The notes: generated by a model not told the origin, from the letters alone. A stretch of 64,000 bases of DNA from Siphonodentalium dalli (GCA_032622095.1 CP136068.1:131755989-131819988), one strand, 5' to 3'; numbered from the stretch's first letter, positions 33,489-45,760 are shown. A program made the numbers and translations.

Positions 33489-34664
33489 TTAATTTAATAG
33501 CTCCCATTAATATGTTCATTGATACAAATTATGGAAGATTTGAATGTTCATGTATTAACAATGAGATAGGACTGCAAGGAATAAATATATTTACAAATAA
33601 ACAAAATGCACAGGGAAAGGAGCGGTTAGCGCATTTCGAGGATAGATAACACTCGAGAAAACATACATAGACAACACTTTCAGTTACCTGTATCTTTTAA
33701 CATGTTGCTATTGCCATCCAAAGTCACCTGACTTTTGCGACTACTGTGACCACATATGCAGTCATTTGATTAAGATTTTTAGTTCCAATATGTAATGATA
33801 ATTTGTAGCAAAGAGGAATAATCCTATCTATAATTGAGAAGAGCATTAGAGCTGTTAAGTTTCATGGATTGTCCGTGAGACTCCCGGATTGCCATAGCGA
33901 AAAACCCAAAAATATGCATAAGCACCAATTTCTCCCGCATAAATACATCTGATTTTCATCAGTAATGTGGACAGTTGCGCATGTACTTTGATTGCAGGGT
34001 GACAACATTAATTGATTTTCTCACTCCCAAAGCCATGTTTATGTCATGATGTGTGAAATTGCTGAATAAACATGGACACTTCACAGGTGACTGCAGAAGT
34101 GAAAAATGACTGACAAGACAATGTAAACAATAGAAGGGGGAAAACTCTCTATTTTTAAAAGGATGTGTTTAATTCCCTGGCCTCTGTAGCTTTCTACTGT
34201 GCATGTCTTATAAGCCACAGCTGGCAGGCTACAGCCTGCACGCTCAAATAAGTACACCATTTTTCATTTGTTCAAAGCATTGTATTATTTTTTATTATCC
34301 ATCCCTTAACTAACACCATATCCGATTGGGCAAAAGCCGCCACGTGATAGACCTGGAAAAAGTTATATTGGACTCCCGAAAGTTATATTGGACTCCCGAC
34401 TGTACAATATGACTCTTCATATTGGACTCTGTGACGTCACGAATTAACTCTATTGCGAAATGAATCGGTGAAATTGTGATGCGCGCACAACATTGATGGA
34501 TTTTAGCAGACGTTTCCGAGTTTACTTTTCCAAATCATGCTTTCTGATGATCAATATACGGTACAGGCTTTTATAGAGAATTAAGTGCCGACAAATACTA
34601 AAAATAACCACAAAAGTTTTATTTCCAAATTTGTATAAACATACAGATCGATAATAAAAATGTC

Positions 34665-34860
34665 ATTATACAATGTTGTGTACAGTATGAGTTTTTCTTG
34701 TACTCGTCCAGGTTGTGGTGAAAAATGTCATCACTCGTCCAGGTTGTGGTGAAAAGTCATATTGGACTCGACACTGCGTGTCTCGTCCAATATGACTTTT
34801 CACCACAACCTGGACTCATAGAAGAAAAACTCATACTGTACACAACATTGTATAATAACT
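34665..34860. mobile_element. Long hairpin, probable MITE
   Basis: ACAATGTTGTGTACAGTATG and CGTCCAGGTTGTGGTGAAAA at left; complements at right. GTTGTGGTGAAAA occurs twice on the left. ATATTGGACTC motifs also occur at 34365-34430. Confidence 0.75.
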
Positions 34861-35200
34861 TTATAATATAACATGCATGTATCTCACATTAGCTGTATAG
34901 AACTCTGTTTTCATTACTGTTCTGTTTAGGTATATATTTATAAAATAAAAAAACAAATAGTAGTTCTTAATATTACATAATCTTCATCATATATAAAAAG
35001 ATGAAATAAAATTAATTCTTTTTATTAACATGCCACTCATGAGCATATTTGGGCATGCCTACCGAAAAAATCTCCCGGATTGCCATTTTCAAAACTTAAC
35101 AGGTCTGAAGAGCATACACTTTCCGTATTGCATAGGCTACATGTATGTGAAATGTCCAGTTTAAAGGAGGATGTGATTTCTTTAGATTTATGGTCATAAT

Positions 35201-35645
35201 CAAGCCTTGAAATAGTGTGTCTGACATTTGCAGAATGAGGTTCCCAGAGGGTGAATTTAGTGATGCTATCCTGCACAGTGGGCTAGCATCACTAAATTCA
35301 CCATCTGGGGACCTCATTCTTCTTAGGCCTCATCTCATCTGGAAGTATCTATAGTCTCAAATTAACATTGCTTTTAGTGACTATTTCCCTTCTGGGAAGT
35401 TTCTATATCCCCTAATTTGCAGAAGATAAAATGCATAATCGAGGTGACTAATGGATGAGCATCACCAACTTCAACTGGGGAACTTCAATCTGATCCTAGG
35501 TCTCCCATACAATTGAGGCCTCAGTAGAATGAGGTTCCCAGAGGGTGAATTTGGTGATGCTAGTCCGCTGTGCAGGATAGCATCACTAAATTCACCCTCT
35601 GGGGACCTCATTCTGCAAATGACAGACAAACTATTTCAAGGCCTG
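35201..35645. mobile_element. Family B element, full length, exact 8-bp TSD
   Basis: Ends CAAGCCTTGAAATAG / CTATTTCAAGGCCTG, flanked on both sides by GTCATAAT (35193-35200, 35646-35653). Same two-block architecture as 3019-3450. Confidence 0.92.
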
Positions 35646-35845
35646 GTCATAATTGTTTAAAAAGGACGTAAATATGTCTGTTTTCTTTGGCATCAGTCAG
35701 CTCAGTATGAATATCCACCAATACAACGAACTGTGAATGCTACCCAGCTAATGAAATTTACATGTGGAGAAATGTTTTTTTTTACACACCTATTTAGCAC
35801 TATATTTAAAAGTTGATTACCGTATATTACTTAATCCTGCGATAG

Positions 35846-35904
35846 AGAATGCACCTACACAAGATATTTAATGTTGCACCAGCACAGCTCCTGTCATGAA
35901 AGGG
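35846..35904 (+). mobile_element. TTAA MITE right-end fragment
   Basis: CAGCACAGCTCCTGTCATGA then AAGGG and TTAA, the same terminus as 33263-33488. Confidence 0.6.
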
Positions 35905-37194
35905 TTAACCCTGTGTGGTAATTTCACCCAAATGCACTAGTGGCATGGAAGAAAACGGAAACAATTATTTCATACCAAAGAATACTAACTGCTGGTTCAA
36001 AGATTTGAATCGGTGTCGACATCAGCGATCATATTCGAGATCGATACCGAATCCGATTTGTATATTTTCAAATCGGCCTATTCTTTCCAGTTTATGAGGA
36101 CAAACAACTAAATTGTTTATTTATGGAGCTCAATTGATGGGGCAATTGCTGCATAGCACCATGTATTCCCGCCTGGGGGTCTGATGTAATTTAGAGTTTA
36201 CACTAGTTACGCGATTACAACCAATCGCAGTCCGTCGCCCTTTCGCGGATGTCAGTACATGTATCACTGGTGGTTCCTGGACAATGTTTTCATAAAATAT
36301 AGTATAGAAGTGACTATAATCACTATATACAGGTCAAAAGTCATGACATCTACAGTTTATATAATTTTATTTAGTTAGTGTCAGCTTTATTTTCTTCTAA
36401 TTGATGAATGTGCATTCATATATTATATACCTATGTTAACTTACCAAGTTAGTTTTGTGTCATAACTATGATAGTTGCATATTAATACATTTTATTCCCC
36501 CACACTGCTAATATCCAACGATCCACATATATTAACATGTTTCGATGGACCCTCACATAAATGCATCCGGATTTACAAGAACACCATATTTGATTAAATT
36601 CAGGGATAAAATGCCCATGATGATTATTTAGAGTTACTCCCATCAAACGGAATGCATTATTATAAGTTGCCACCTGGGTACTGATGCACCAGTTCATGTG
36701 CATCGATATGCATGCTATTCTTTATGATACTGCATACATCAGTCCTGAAATCCTTGCAATACAGTCATACATGTAGTCATTGGTGACTATCAAATTAATA
36801 GCAACCACCAAGGGTGCTTATACCTAAGGCAGGTGAATGACGTCATATAATTTTTTCTATATCCATCAGTGATTTTTCAAGAGCGCGGGTATAGATTTTT
36901 GAGAAATTGTGACGTGACTTCCGGATAGCAACAGTGTGGAGATTTCCAAAAACGCGGAATTGGGAATGGAGTATCGCGATGAAAATTAAAGTACAACTTA
37001 CGAAGAATTCCCATGTGATTTAGGCCTATTCATTTCATTTAGACCAATTTCGTTGATAGCTTAATGAAAACGAAAAATGAACACGTCGTGACATGGTTTC
37101 TGACGTCATTTTGGATTTGTAGGCAGAATACAGACAAAATTGAACAATCCACGACACGTCTTATCAAGTTGTCATGTCGTCTCCGTCGTGACCA

Positions 37195-37307
37195 CTGCAT
37201 GATATTACATAAATTATTCTTAGCATTATGTCGCCGATAAAAGGCAAACTTGAGGCACAGCATGCTGTGTGGTTGCTCCACTACGTGTCACATACGATTC
37301 ATATTAA
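37195..37307. repeat. Dispersed repeat, copy 2 of 2
   Basis: Same blocks as 12715-12836 (TTATTCTTAGCATTATGTCG, TGTGGTTGCTCCACTACGTG). Confidence 0.7.
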
Positions 37308-38757
37308 ACACTTAGTATTATACATGTATATATACTATTATACACTCTACTGGAGTAGTCGAATAGTGTATCTTCAGTAGTAATTATTCATTTTATAGTT
37401 GGTGTCAAGGTCTGTGCTTAGAATGCTTCAGATGACTTACATGTATAAGTCACATGTTAGACTAAGTGATATATTGTTTTGATTTTCATTCAAAAATAAA
37501 GTTGAGAACGATGTCAGTCTGAGTCGCATAACGTTTGTCTGTGAACTCTGTCTTTGTTTCATATTCGGAAAAAGTCTTAGCTTTTATGACAAATAAGCGA
37601 ACAATAATTAGAAGGATATCCGATGGTCAGCTATGATTTTTCTCCGCTCAGTGCTTGTCCTGATTCGATCCGATGTCAACATCGGACACCCGATTTGATT
37701 CGAGATTCAATTCGGTTGTCGAATTACCGATTTGCAGGGCCCTACTGCTGGTGTGCAATAAACACAGAACCACACAGGCATGTGAATGGAAGGAGGTGAA
37801 CTTTCTGGCACTTGTTTGTTCTGCCGCAAGTTACAACTCAAACCTGCTCGCTCTTGTTGTAACATTGCTCCACAACAAACTAACTTGTGTGATGACATCT
37901 CCACATTTACACACCTATGCAGTTCTGTCTATTTATCTATTGAAGCCAATTGGCTGTATCGAGGATCGGTGGACATATGTCGAAATATAATTTATTATAC
38001 TTCAATTTGATGTATCCTGTGTAAAAATTGGTTCAGAATAAATCTTGACGCAGACCGGCTGGCTGTATTTTCTACTCGTTTGACTTGGTGTCTGCTTAGC
38101 TGGGTCAAAGACTTTGATTTTTACACCGACTTATACTCAATGATAAGTAGAATATATATAGTATACATCATTAGAAGCGGCATGTTTACTGACCCACTCA
38201 AACGAATAATGCCACATGACAGCATTGTCATGTTATTAATACACATACTAAATTTGAAAGCTATCGGATGGTCATAACTTGAGTTAATCCGGGGACAACA
38301 GGATATCTTTAAGAATCTAAAATCATATATTGAACTCTTGGCAGATGGCATATAATCACAATTCCATCCGCTATCCACATTCCACAACCCATTCCGAGTC
38401 AGTGAAGTTTCTTGATTGATGTGTGCTGCATTCTGTTTGTCTTATTGTCTGTGAAGTTGAAACCATCAATCTGGAACTGAATATACAACTATACATGAAA
38501 AGTGAAGACGATTGGAAACAGACATTGTATGGCATAATACCAGAATCTCCACATGTGTTAAACAGGTTTAACATACCTGTGAGGGGTTCTCCATCTTGAA
38601 CTTGGAACATGGAATATGATAATGACCAGATAAGTTACTGCTTCGATATCATACATGTATGTATATATTTGGCATGGATATTATACATGTGAAGAGTGTG
38701 CATAATGATTGGGTGAAAACTATTTATATTATCACATCGGATAGAATGTGTATGTGG

Positions 38758-38822
38758 AATGGGTGGACAGGGTTAATATATTCTAAACTCGGTTTAGAAT
38801 ATATTAACCCTGTCCACCCATT
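38758..38822. repeat. Perfect 31-bp-arm hairpin within the tandem repeat
   Basis: AATGGGTGGACAGGGTTAAT... and its exact complement, separated by TCG. Uses the repeat's own GGGTTAATAT block, so it looks like a local inverted duplication. Confidence 0.92.
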
Positions 38823-39560
38823 ACAAAACAACAGAGGTGGCAGTGTGTCATCATGAAAGGTAGTGTGGAATATGAACATAAATAGATAATCAAATATTAC
38901 TTTGGATAGCTTGTGTTCATGGCATGGATAGCAGGGTTAATATGTCAAAACTCACCATTCAGAATCAGAAATGTTAAAAGAGTGTTTTGTAAGGGTGTGT
39001 CATAAACCTGAATATGAAATACATAACTAGATAAGTTATTGTGTCAGGCAGCATGTGTCTATGGGCTATGGCATGTGCATTTCACATTTTTAATTTTTAA
39101 AACCGATCAACCAAATTAAACAAACATCTATACAGGTGAAGAGCATTTCATGATAACTAAAGTTGATCATTATGAAAATGATTGGATGAAAAGTGTTTTG
39201 AGTTATCATATCGGACAGCATGTGTTCATGGAATGAGTGGACGGGGGTTAATATTTTCTAAGTAAATTATAAACCAAATGATATAAAAACCATATAGATC
39301 AGCGATATGTCATCATAAACCATGACATGAAATATTAACTAAATTAGTTTAAAAAAAAATAAAATATTTTATTTATAAAATCAGATAGCAAATGAGTGTG
39401 GTGGAAGGGTTAATATTCTCCAACCCGATAAACAGATCACACAAGGAAGTTTGTTCCCAAAAAGCATGTGACTGTTGGAAATCCTTGCAGTAATTCAATG
39501 AGCTATTTGTCAAAGAAGGTACCGTCATAATTGTTATTATACTCCAGCCAGCTACATGTA

Positions 39561-39766
39561 CAGTAATGCCCAAAGTAATCAACTCCTTAAACACAGCAGA
39601 ATTATGGGTAACTTTTCAGGATTTAGTCGGAAATATGGCCATTTATCGGAAAGCTCTCCCCGAGAGCTTTCCGATGAATGGCAACAAGCCATATTTCCGA
39701 CTAAATCCTGAAAAGTTACCCATAATTCTGCTGTGTTTAAGGAGTCGATTAATTAGAGCATTACTG
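39561..39766. mobile_element. Family A MITE within the 160-bp repeat region
   Basis: CAGTAATGCCCAAAGTAATC / GATTAATTAGAGCATTACTG with TA flanks. The arms are nearly perfect complements. Confidence 0.93.
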
Positions 39767-39950
39767 TATGTGCTTACATAAAACTGCTAAACTACCCACA
39801 TGTGATTCTCTAAAGCACTTTGGCTGATGCTCATCATTCACTTATTGATATCAAAGCACTTGCATGTAAGGAAAGTTGTTCAAAGTAGAAGGGTTAATTT
39901 AAAATATTCTGCCCAGTTGAAGCAATAATGTCATATTTGAGAAAGGTATA

Positions 39951-42900
39951 TTTTTTTTTTTTTTTTTTTTATTTATTAATATTTTTATTTAGGTCTAAAT
40001 ACATAGTCATGTTTTACATATCATTTAAGTAATAATCATGTGATTTTGAATGAATATCATTCTTGAATAAATAATATGTCGCGTTTTAGTAAATCATACT
40101 ATAATATACATATATCTATCAGCTTATATATATAAAGGAGGATTATTCATTAGTCTTCTGACAGCTCATATGGAAAGCATGGTATTGTAAAGATCCACAA
40201 ATATCCTGATACCACTTATTCTTAATAATAGGAACAGCGTTTATAGTTAATTAATTGGTTGACTAAAGTAGAGTGGTTTTCGATTCTCTGTTTGTGTCAC
40301 ACCCATAACTTTTACTAATAAATGCATCTTGTAAATGGGGTGAAAAAGATTTCTTTGCCATTATCTTATTAAATTATTTACCACATTGTGTAAACTGCAA
40401 TGCACAGCATTCTGATTCAATTTTATCTATTGTATAAATTCATATACTGTAAATGGGTGAATAATAGATATACTATATTTTGGGTTTCTATCTCAGGAGT
40501 CAGCACCGTGATCACTCAATTATGGAATAGTTCTTGAATTGTTTCCCATCTATTTTGAAAGCTCACTTCCTTTTTTGATGCAAAGGACCTTACTGCTACA
40601 CATTCCATTGTTTTATAACATTTGAGCCATACTAGGAATCCAGCTAAATTTGGGTCTATAGATCTCAGTTTACATGAATATATGTAACTTTTGAAAAGGA
40701 GGATACAAATCCCTTTAATGTCTGAGGAATTTCCACATGGAAGTCCAAAAATTACCATTTTTTTGGATAATTCTAATTCAATGTTACATCTGACTTTCAT
40801 AATTTGTTGGAATTCTAACAATATTGACTTAGTGATTGGACAATCATAGAGTAGATGAGTAATTGTCTCCCTGTTTGTTTGACATAAGCTACACATTTCT
40901 GTTTCTGATAATTTACATTTCATGAGTTTTGTGTTTGTGTATAAAATATTGTGAGTTATTTTAAATTGGAAAGATAAGAGACTAGTATCATTTGTAATTT
41001 TTTTAGTGTTTGTATATATATTTCTCCATTCTGTAGGGGAGAGCTCTCCATCTAACCTCTCTTCCCATTTACTTTGTGATATGTTTGGAGAGCTGGCTAC
41101 ATATTCCACAAAAAGTGGATAAAACGTTCTACATGCCTTGTCACATTTCTTTAAAATCTCCATATTTTGTGTGGTCACGGTGCGAAGTGCCCGGTTTTCC
41201 CTAGCATACGATTTCCATGCATGTGGTAGAGCTGAAAGAAGACCCTGATAGGTGGTGAAAGGAGTACTTATATCATATTGTCTACAGAAGTTTTCATATC
41301 CCAAAATACCTGAGTCTTCATTCAGGAGATCATTCACAAAGTAAATACCCTTTTTAATCCAGAGCTTGTTGAAAAATAGTTTATTGTTTATGAGGATGCT
41401 TGTGTTGAGATGAAGTGGCTCACATAAAACATCAGGGGTTGTGGTAGATTTCTGATCTAACAAGGCCCAACTATTAAAAATTTCTTTCCAAAAGGAATTG
41501 AGAGTTTTGCTCACTCTTATGAGACCTTCTTTGTGAAGGTGCCATATCTTGGGACCACCAAATGGTTCCAAGTCATCAACTAGTAATGTTTTCCAGCTTG
41601 TTTCAATTTCAGGATCTAAGATCTTTTTAATCCATGTCATTTTCAATGCATTACAAAAAGAAGAGATGTGTGGGAATTTTAGACCCCCTTCTTCCATGTT
41701 ATTAATCATCACATTTCTTTTTATTTTATCTGGTTTTCCTGACCACAGGAATTGGAAAAGAAATTTTTGTGTTTTATCTATAATTTCTTGAGATGGTGAT
41801 GGTAAAACTGTCAAGCAATGTGTCAATATGGGCAAGGCTAATGTCTTAATAACAGTAATTTTTCCATAAATACTCAGGTTTCTAAAAGACCAGTCATTTA
41901 ACAGATTCTCCATTTTCTTTATTTTTGTTCTGTAATTGTTTTCTGTATGGTTCTCATTGAAGAGGTTAAATTCTATTCCTAGGATAGTAACTGAGTTATT
42001 ATGGTTCCATGATATTGTTTGATCAGTCATTAGTTCTTCACCACAACCCCTTTTTGCTCCAATCCATACAGCCTGTGTTTTATCAAAATTTACTTTTAAG
42101 CCAGAGAGTTTTGCAAATGCTTCTAACATATTGAGAGCAGTGTTGAGGGATTTCTGATCATCCTGGAGGAAGAGGTTTAGGTCATCTGCATATTGTGTAA
42201 GAATATATTCTGAGTGGTTTATTTTAATACCTTTTATATCAGGGTTGAATTTGAGACTAGCGCTAAGGATTTCTACACATAGAATAAATAAATAGGGTGA
42301 TAGTGGATCGCCTTGCCTCACACCTCTGTAAATGTCGATTTTATTTGAAAGGATACCATTGTTTATAACATAGCTAAAAATATTTGAATAGAGGGTTTTA
42401 ACCCATGTTTTTATAGATGGACCAAACTTAAGAAAGTCAAGGCTTTTTTCTATAAACTCCCATTCTAATGAGTCGAAGGCTTTTTCAAAATCTAGAATGG
42501 CAAGAATTCCTGGGATATCCTTTTTCTCACTTTTTTCTAATAAATCAAAGACGAGTCGGGTGGATTCACCGATATAACGTCCTGACATAAAACCAAGCTG
42601 TGAATTAGAGATCAATTTTGGGAGGTGTTTTTTAATTCTGTTTGCTATGACTGCAGAAGCAATTTTAACATCTACATTTAGGAGGGATATTGGTCTCCAG
42701 TTTTTCAAATAATGTTTACACTTGTTCGGTTTTGGAATACATGTAATTATTCCGCATCTTTGAGTGATTGATAATTCTTGAGTGTCATATCCATAGTTTA
42801 GTGAGTTTATCAAATACTGACCAAGGTCTTTCCAAAAATATTTATAGAAGCTTGCTGTATAGCCATCACTCCCTGGTGATCGGTCATTTTTCATTCCTTT

Positions 42901-43262
42901 TAGTGCCATTCCACATTCAAAATTAGTGAGAGATCCTTCCAGAGATTCGGACTCTTGGGTGTCTAAGAAGTTTAGAAAGGGATTGTTACTGTCCCAAAAA
43001 TTGAAACTATTTTCATTTTCTTCTTCGTTATTTAATTTAGATCTATATAGGTCTTGGTAAAAGATTTCTTGCTCTCGAATAATTTTTGAAAATTCATTTG
43101 TTTCGGATCCATCTGATAAAATGAGTTTTGGTATAATTTTTTCTGTGTAGTGGCGTTTTTCTAGATTACAGAAGTACTTTGTAGCTTTTTCCCCTTCAAT
43201 TTTCCACTTAGCTTTGGTTCTCAGAATAATGCCTTTTATTTTTTGGTTTCTAATTGTCTCAA
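39951..43262 (-). mobile_element. 5'-truncated L1-Tx1-like LINE, recent insertion
   Basis: Minus-strand element: 5' end at ~43262, A-tail as a T run at 39951-39970. The flanks carry the same TTGAGAAAGGTATATT (39937-39952, 43263-43278), a target-site duplication of at least 14 bases. It encodes the RT and C-terminal zinc knuckle but lacks the endonuclease, the usual result of incomplete reverse transcription. The intact frame and exact duplication point to a young copy. Confidence 0.93.
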
Positions 43263-43329
43263 TTGAGAAAGGTATATTCATCTGTTTGTTGCACAGATAA
43301 TTCACATTGGCTAGTAACTTCGCAAACAC
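40516..43329 (-). CDS. Non-LTR retrotransposon reverse transcriptase (5'-truncated)
   Basis: 937-codon frame. RT motifs in order: AKWKIEGEKATKYFCNLEKR linker, SPGSDG, NWRPISLLN, LDFEKAFDSLEW, GVRQGDPLSPYLFI and catalytic YADD at residues 380-383. Then LSGLKVNFDKTQAVWIGA, typical of L1/Tx1-type RTs, and a CSLC...HLLYDC zinc knuckle (zf-RVT) at ~811-829. The apurinic endonuclease domain is missing. About the first 22 residues, including the Met, come from flanking DNA upstream of the element, so this start is fortuitous. With no 5' UTR promoter it is probably inert, though the catalytic core is intact. Confidence 0.92.
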   Translation of the reverse strand: MFAKLLANVNYLCNKQMNIPFSIETIRNQKIKGIILRTKAKWKIEGEKATKYFCNLEKRHYTEKIIPKLILSDGSETNEFSKIIREQEIFYQDLYRSKLNNEEENENSFNFWDSNNPFLNFLDTQESESLEGSLTNFECGMALKGMKNDRSPGSDGYTASFYKYFWKDLGQYLINSLNYGYDTQELSITQRCGIITCIPKPNKCKHYLKNWRPISLLNVDVKIASAVIANRIKKHLPKLISNSQLGFMSGRYIGESTRLVFDLLEKSEKKDIPGILAILDFEKAFDSLEWEFIEKSLDFLKFGPSIKTWVKTLYSNIFSYVINNGILSNKIDIYRGVRQGDPLSPYLFILCVEILSASLKFNPDIKGIKINHSEYILTQYADDLNLFLQDDQKSLNTALNMLEAFAKLSGLKVNFDKTQAVWIGAKRGCGEELMTDQTISWNHNNSVTILGIEFNLFNENHTENNYRTKIKKMENLLNDWSFRNLSIYGKITVIKTLALPILTHCLTVLPSPSQEIIDKTQKFLFQFLWSGKPDKIKRNVMINNMEEGGLKFPHISSFCNALKMTWIKKILDPEIETSWKTLLVDDLEPFGGPKIWHLHKEGLIRVSKTLNSFWKEIFNSWALLDQKSTTTPDVLCEPLHLNTSILINNKLFFNKLWIKKGIYFVNDLLNEDSGILGYENFCRQYDISTPFTTYQGLLSALPHAWKSYARENRALRTVTTQNMEILKKCDKACRTFYPLFVEYVASSPNISQSKWEERLDGELSPTEWRNIYTNTKKITNDTSLLSFQFKITHNILYTNTKLMKCKLSETEMCSLCQTNRETITHLLYDCPITKSILLEFQQIMKVRCNIELELSKKMVIFGLPCGNSSDIKGICILLFKSYIYSCKLRSIDPNLAGFLVWLKCYKTMECVAVRSFASKKEVSFQNRWETIQELFHN

Positions 43330-44270
43330 TAGTTTGAGTTATTGATAGCATGTGTCTATGTGATGATTGGAAAAAAGTTAATGTTTTCCAAAAATTCAAT
43401 CAATACCAAAACCCATACAGATGAAGAGTGGCTCTTGATAAACCAAGAGGTGGGTTATGAGAAGGATCAGATTTAAAATATTGAGTTATTGCGTTGGATT
43501 AGCATGTGTCTATATAATTGGTGGGAATGTTTAGTTTTTGTCTAAGCCAATCATTGCGAAAAAATATGAAAAACTAAACTGGTGAAGGGTGTGTCATCTA
43601 GAACCCTGTACTGAAAATTCCACAAGATTGGAGGAAAAATGTTATTGCATGGGATAGTACATGTCAATATGAAAGATTGAAAGGGTCAATAATTTCAAAA
43701 CCAATTAATTCCAAAAACTATATACATGTAGGTGAGAGGTATGTCACCATAAACCTGAATACAAATTATGAACACAGTGGGGTAAAACAGCAATACATAG
43801 TCATGGGGCTTCACAGGAGAGGGTCAATTTATAGTGAGCATTTTACATCATTACTGCAAAACATTAGCTTTGAATAACAAATAATGCCTGTAGCACTTGG
43901 ACCCCACACGATTGCATCCGATAGCCAGTGTATGCTATGTACATGTATGGGAAGGGTTAATTCTTTTCTAAAATGTTCAGCCAATCAATGCCAAACAGTA
44001 TACAGGCCCCGTGAGACCACGAGGGGGTGTCATCATAAACCTGCATATAAAACATGAACACGATCGGATAAAAAATAGTTGTGTTATCGCATCGGATAGC
44101 ACATGACACTGTGTGGATGAAAAGTTTTAATAATTGCTGAACCATCAACCAATCAATATAAAAAATATACAGGTGAAGGGTGTATCATAAGAATGCGCAT
44201 AAGATATGAACACGATCAGAAAAACATACTTGAATTACCGCGTCATGCTCAAAATTTATTAAAGTTTATT
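43263..44270. repeat. Degenerate ~160-bp tandem repeat, right block
   Basis: Continuation of 38600-39936 beyond the LINE: GTTAATGTTTTCC at 43378, GGGTCAATAATTTC at 43682, GGGTTAATTC at 43955, TTTTAATAATTG at 44126, with CATCATAAACCTG blocks. Confidence 0.75.
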
Positions 44271-45199
44271 AGTGACATAATTGGCACTGATTTTGAATCA
44301 TTTTTGGGGAATTTTATTTTGGATTATCCCTCTTTTATTGGTGCATGTAATAGTTGAAGTCAGGATGTGCCTGACCCATTCGGCAAACCTCGTCAAATTC
44401 CGTCACCGTTTCAGAGCTTGGCCCCAGAGGTCACGGGTCGAGGAGTCCAGAATGGTGCCTGATCTGCATGCTTACTGCCAAGTTACTGGCTATTACTGGC
44501 TATTGAACAAGTTTAAACATGACCCATATGATGGTCTAGCTTATGCGCTGTGAGTCTTGTGGAGAAGATAATGCACAGTTTCATACATTATCTCGACAAA
44601 CACTGGTCCCAGCAATCGCAACTTCTATGATTATCGCTCTTGGAACAATATATGATTGCGTAGAAAATCACCGAGGTCGGTTGGGATGGCTGCTGCTATA
44701 TATAGGCATGTTTTTTTAAAACGAAATGCGGGGAAAATCGACACCTCCTATCTCATCGCATTCCAATCATGCATTATTTTTATGACATGTTTTTCAACCG
44801 AATTCCGAAAAATGTGAGAAATCGAATATAGATGAAATAATAAAGATGGATATTCAATAGGGGACCTATCGAGTTAAAGATTTTGGTTGTAGAGAGCGAA
44901 AGGAGTTTTATACATGTAGTGACGCAAAGAGTAAAATCACTGAAAGATCGCTTGCGGCGATCATGTTTTTTAACAAAAATCAAATCGATCTCTACCAATC
45001 ACATACGGAATTTGGGATTAATCGGATGAAAGGTGTGAGATGCATGAAGAGCGTCCACAGGTGTTGTCAACTTGAGGTGTAAGGAAAATTTCAACCCAAA
45101 AGAGAGGACATGATTGAACATGGAACATGGAATTGTCGGCCTGGTTCAATGGACGTGCAATATATAGAAATTCTAAGTTAGACACTCACCCCCAGCCAA
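44271..45199. other. No gene found
   Basis: Frames up to 90 codons without motifs. GGTCACGGGTCGAGGAGTCC (44432-44451) is locally GC-rich. Confidence 0.5.
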
Positions 45200-45300
45200 G
45201 ACCGTCTAGCCACGGTATCCAGCTAACTGGGACCTTGGCTAACTGGGACCTCAAGTCAGGTTAACTGGGACCTTCTGGCTATAACTGGGACCTTGAGATA
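45200..45300 (+). repeat. Short irregular repeat of AACTGGGACCTT
   Basis: AACTGGGACCTTGG, AACTGGGACCTCAA, AACTGGGACCTTCT and AACTGGGACCTTGA at 14-30 base spacing. Confidence 0.8.
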
Positions 45301-45673
45301 TATTATTAATCATTTCATTAAAATCAATTTTTATTAAGTCATGAGAAAGTTAAAAACAAATGAAATGTTAACAGGTTCTCGGCATCTAACGTCCCTCGTC
45401 ACGTCAAATGGGTCTCCAAGGCTGTCGTCGAGACTGTTAGCAACATGGAACACATCAATAGATTGTCGTGTGCTCTCCAGGGGTACGTTCTCTGTGAGGA
45501 TTTTGGCTGATATCCCCATGAGTATGTTGAATAGAACTTATCTCTGGTTGTTGACTATAGTAGCATTCTGCAAGAAAGATAAGAACATAGTCAATAAGAA
45601 CATACCATTTAAATTCAACATAAATTTTTTATTTTTTTTTTATTAAGATCTTAAGTATTATTTTTTTATTTAA

Positions 45674-45760
45674 CTCTTTGAACCCGAGCGGCCGGAAGAC
45701 CGGCTGCTGCTTGAACCTCCAAATATCCCAGCGGCCATATATCGACCGCCACTTGTTTGT
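45674..45760 (+). mobile_element. TTAA element, left-end fragment
   Basis: TTAA then CTCTTTGAACCCGAGCGGCC followed by GC-rich palindromes (GGCCGGAAGACCGGC). Related to the ends of 30848-32316. Confidence 0.45.

Larger units (their letters stand above)
32687..33585 (+). other. BARD1 3' UTR / downstream region
   Basis: A MITE starts 5 bp after the stop. The first clear AATAAA is at 33580-33585, so the 3' UTR could be about 0.9 kb and would then include one and a half Tc1/mariner-like MITEs (32692-32856, 33031-33139), a 16-bp-arm hairpin (32954-32995) and a TTAA MITE (33263-33488). Whether transcription runs that far is an inference. Confidence 0.3.
35654..38599. other. Intergenic, little structure
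   Basis: Apart from the fragments at 35846-35904 and 37195-37307, no gene or element is visible. ATCGAATC-rich stretches at 36002-36065 and 37660-37730 may be hAT-like remnants. Confidence 0.5.
38600..39936. repeat. Degenerate ~160-bp tandem repeat, left block
   Basis: GGGTTAATAT followed by TTCTAA recurs at ~38770, 38934, 39245 and 39409, 155-165 bases or multiples apart, together with TCATCATAAACC and GGATAGCATGTGT blocks. Interrupted by a family A MITE at 39561-39766. Confidence 0.75.

Noticed and set aside
34320-34460. CRE-like TGACGTCAC and GCCACGTGA motifs as a promoter
   Set aside because: They sit next to a long MITE hairpin and no gene starts downstream; more likely element sequence.
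37673-38010. 105- and 74-codon overlapping frames as a gene
   Set aside because: No motif, no splice context, and overlapping frames of similar length on both strands.
45341-45646. 101-codon frame on + and an overlapping 61-codon frame on -
   Set aside because: No recognisable domain, ends in a T-rich run; probably chance.
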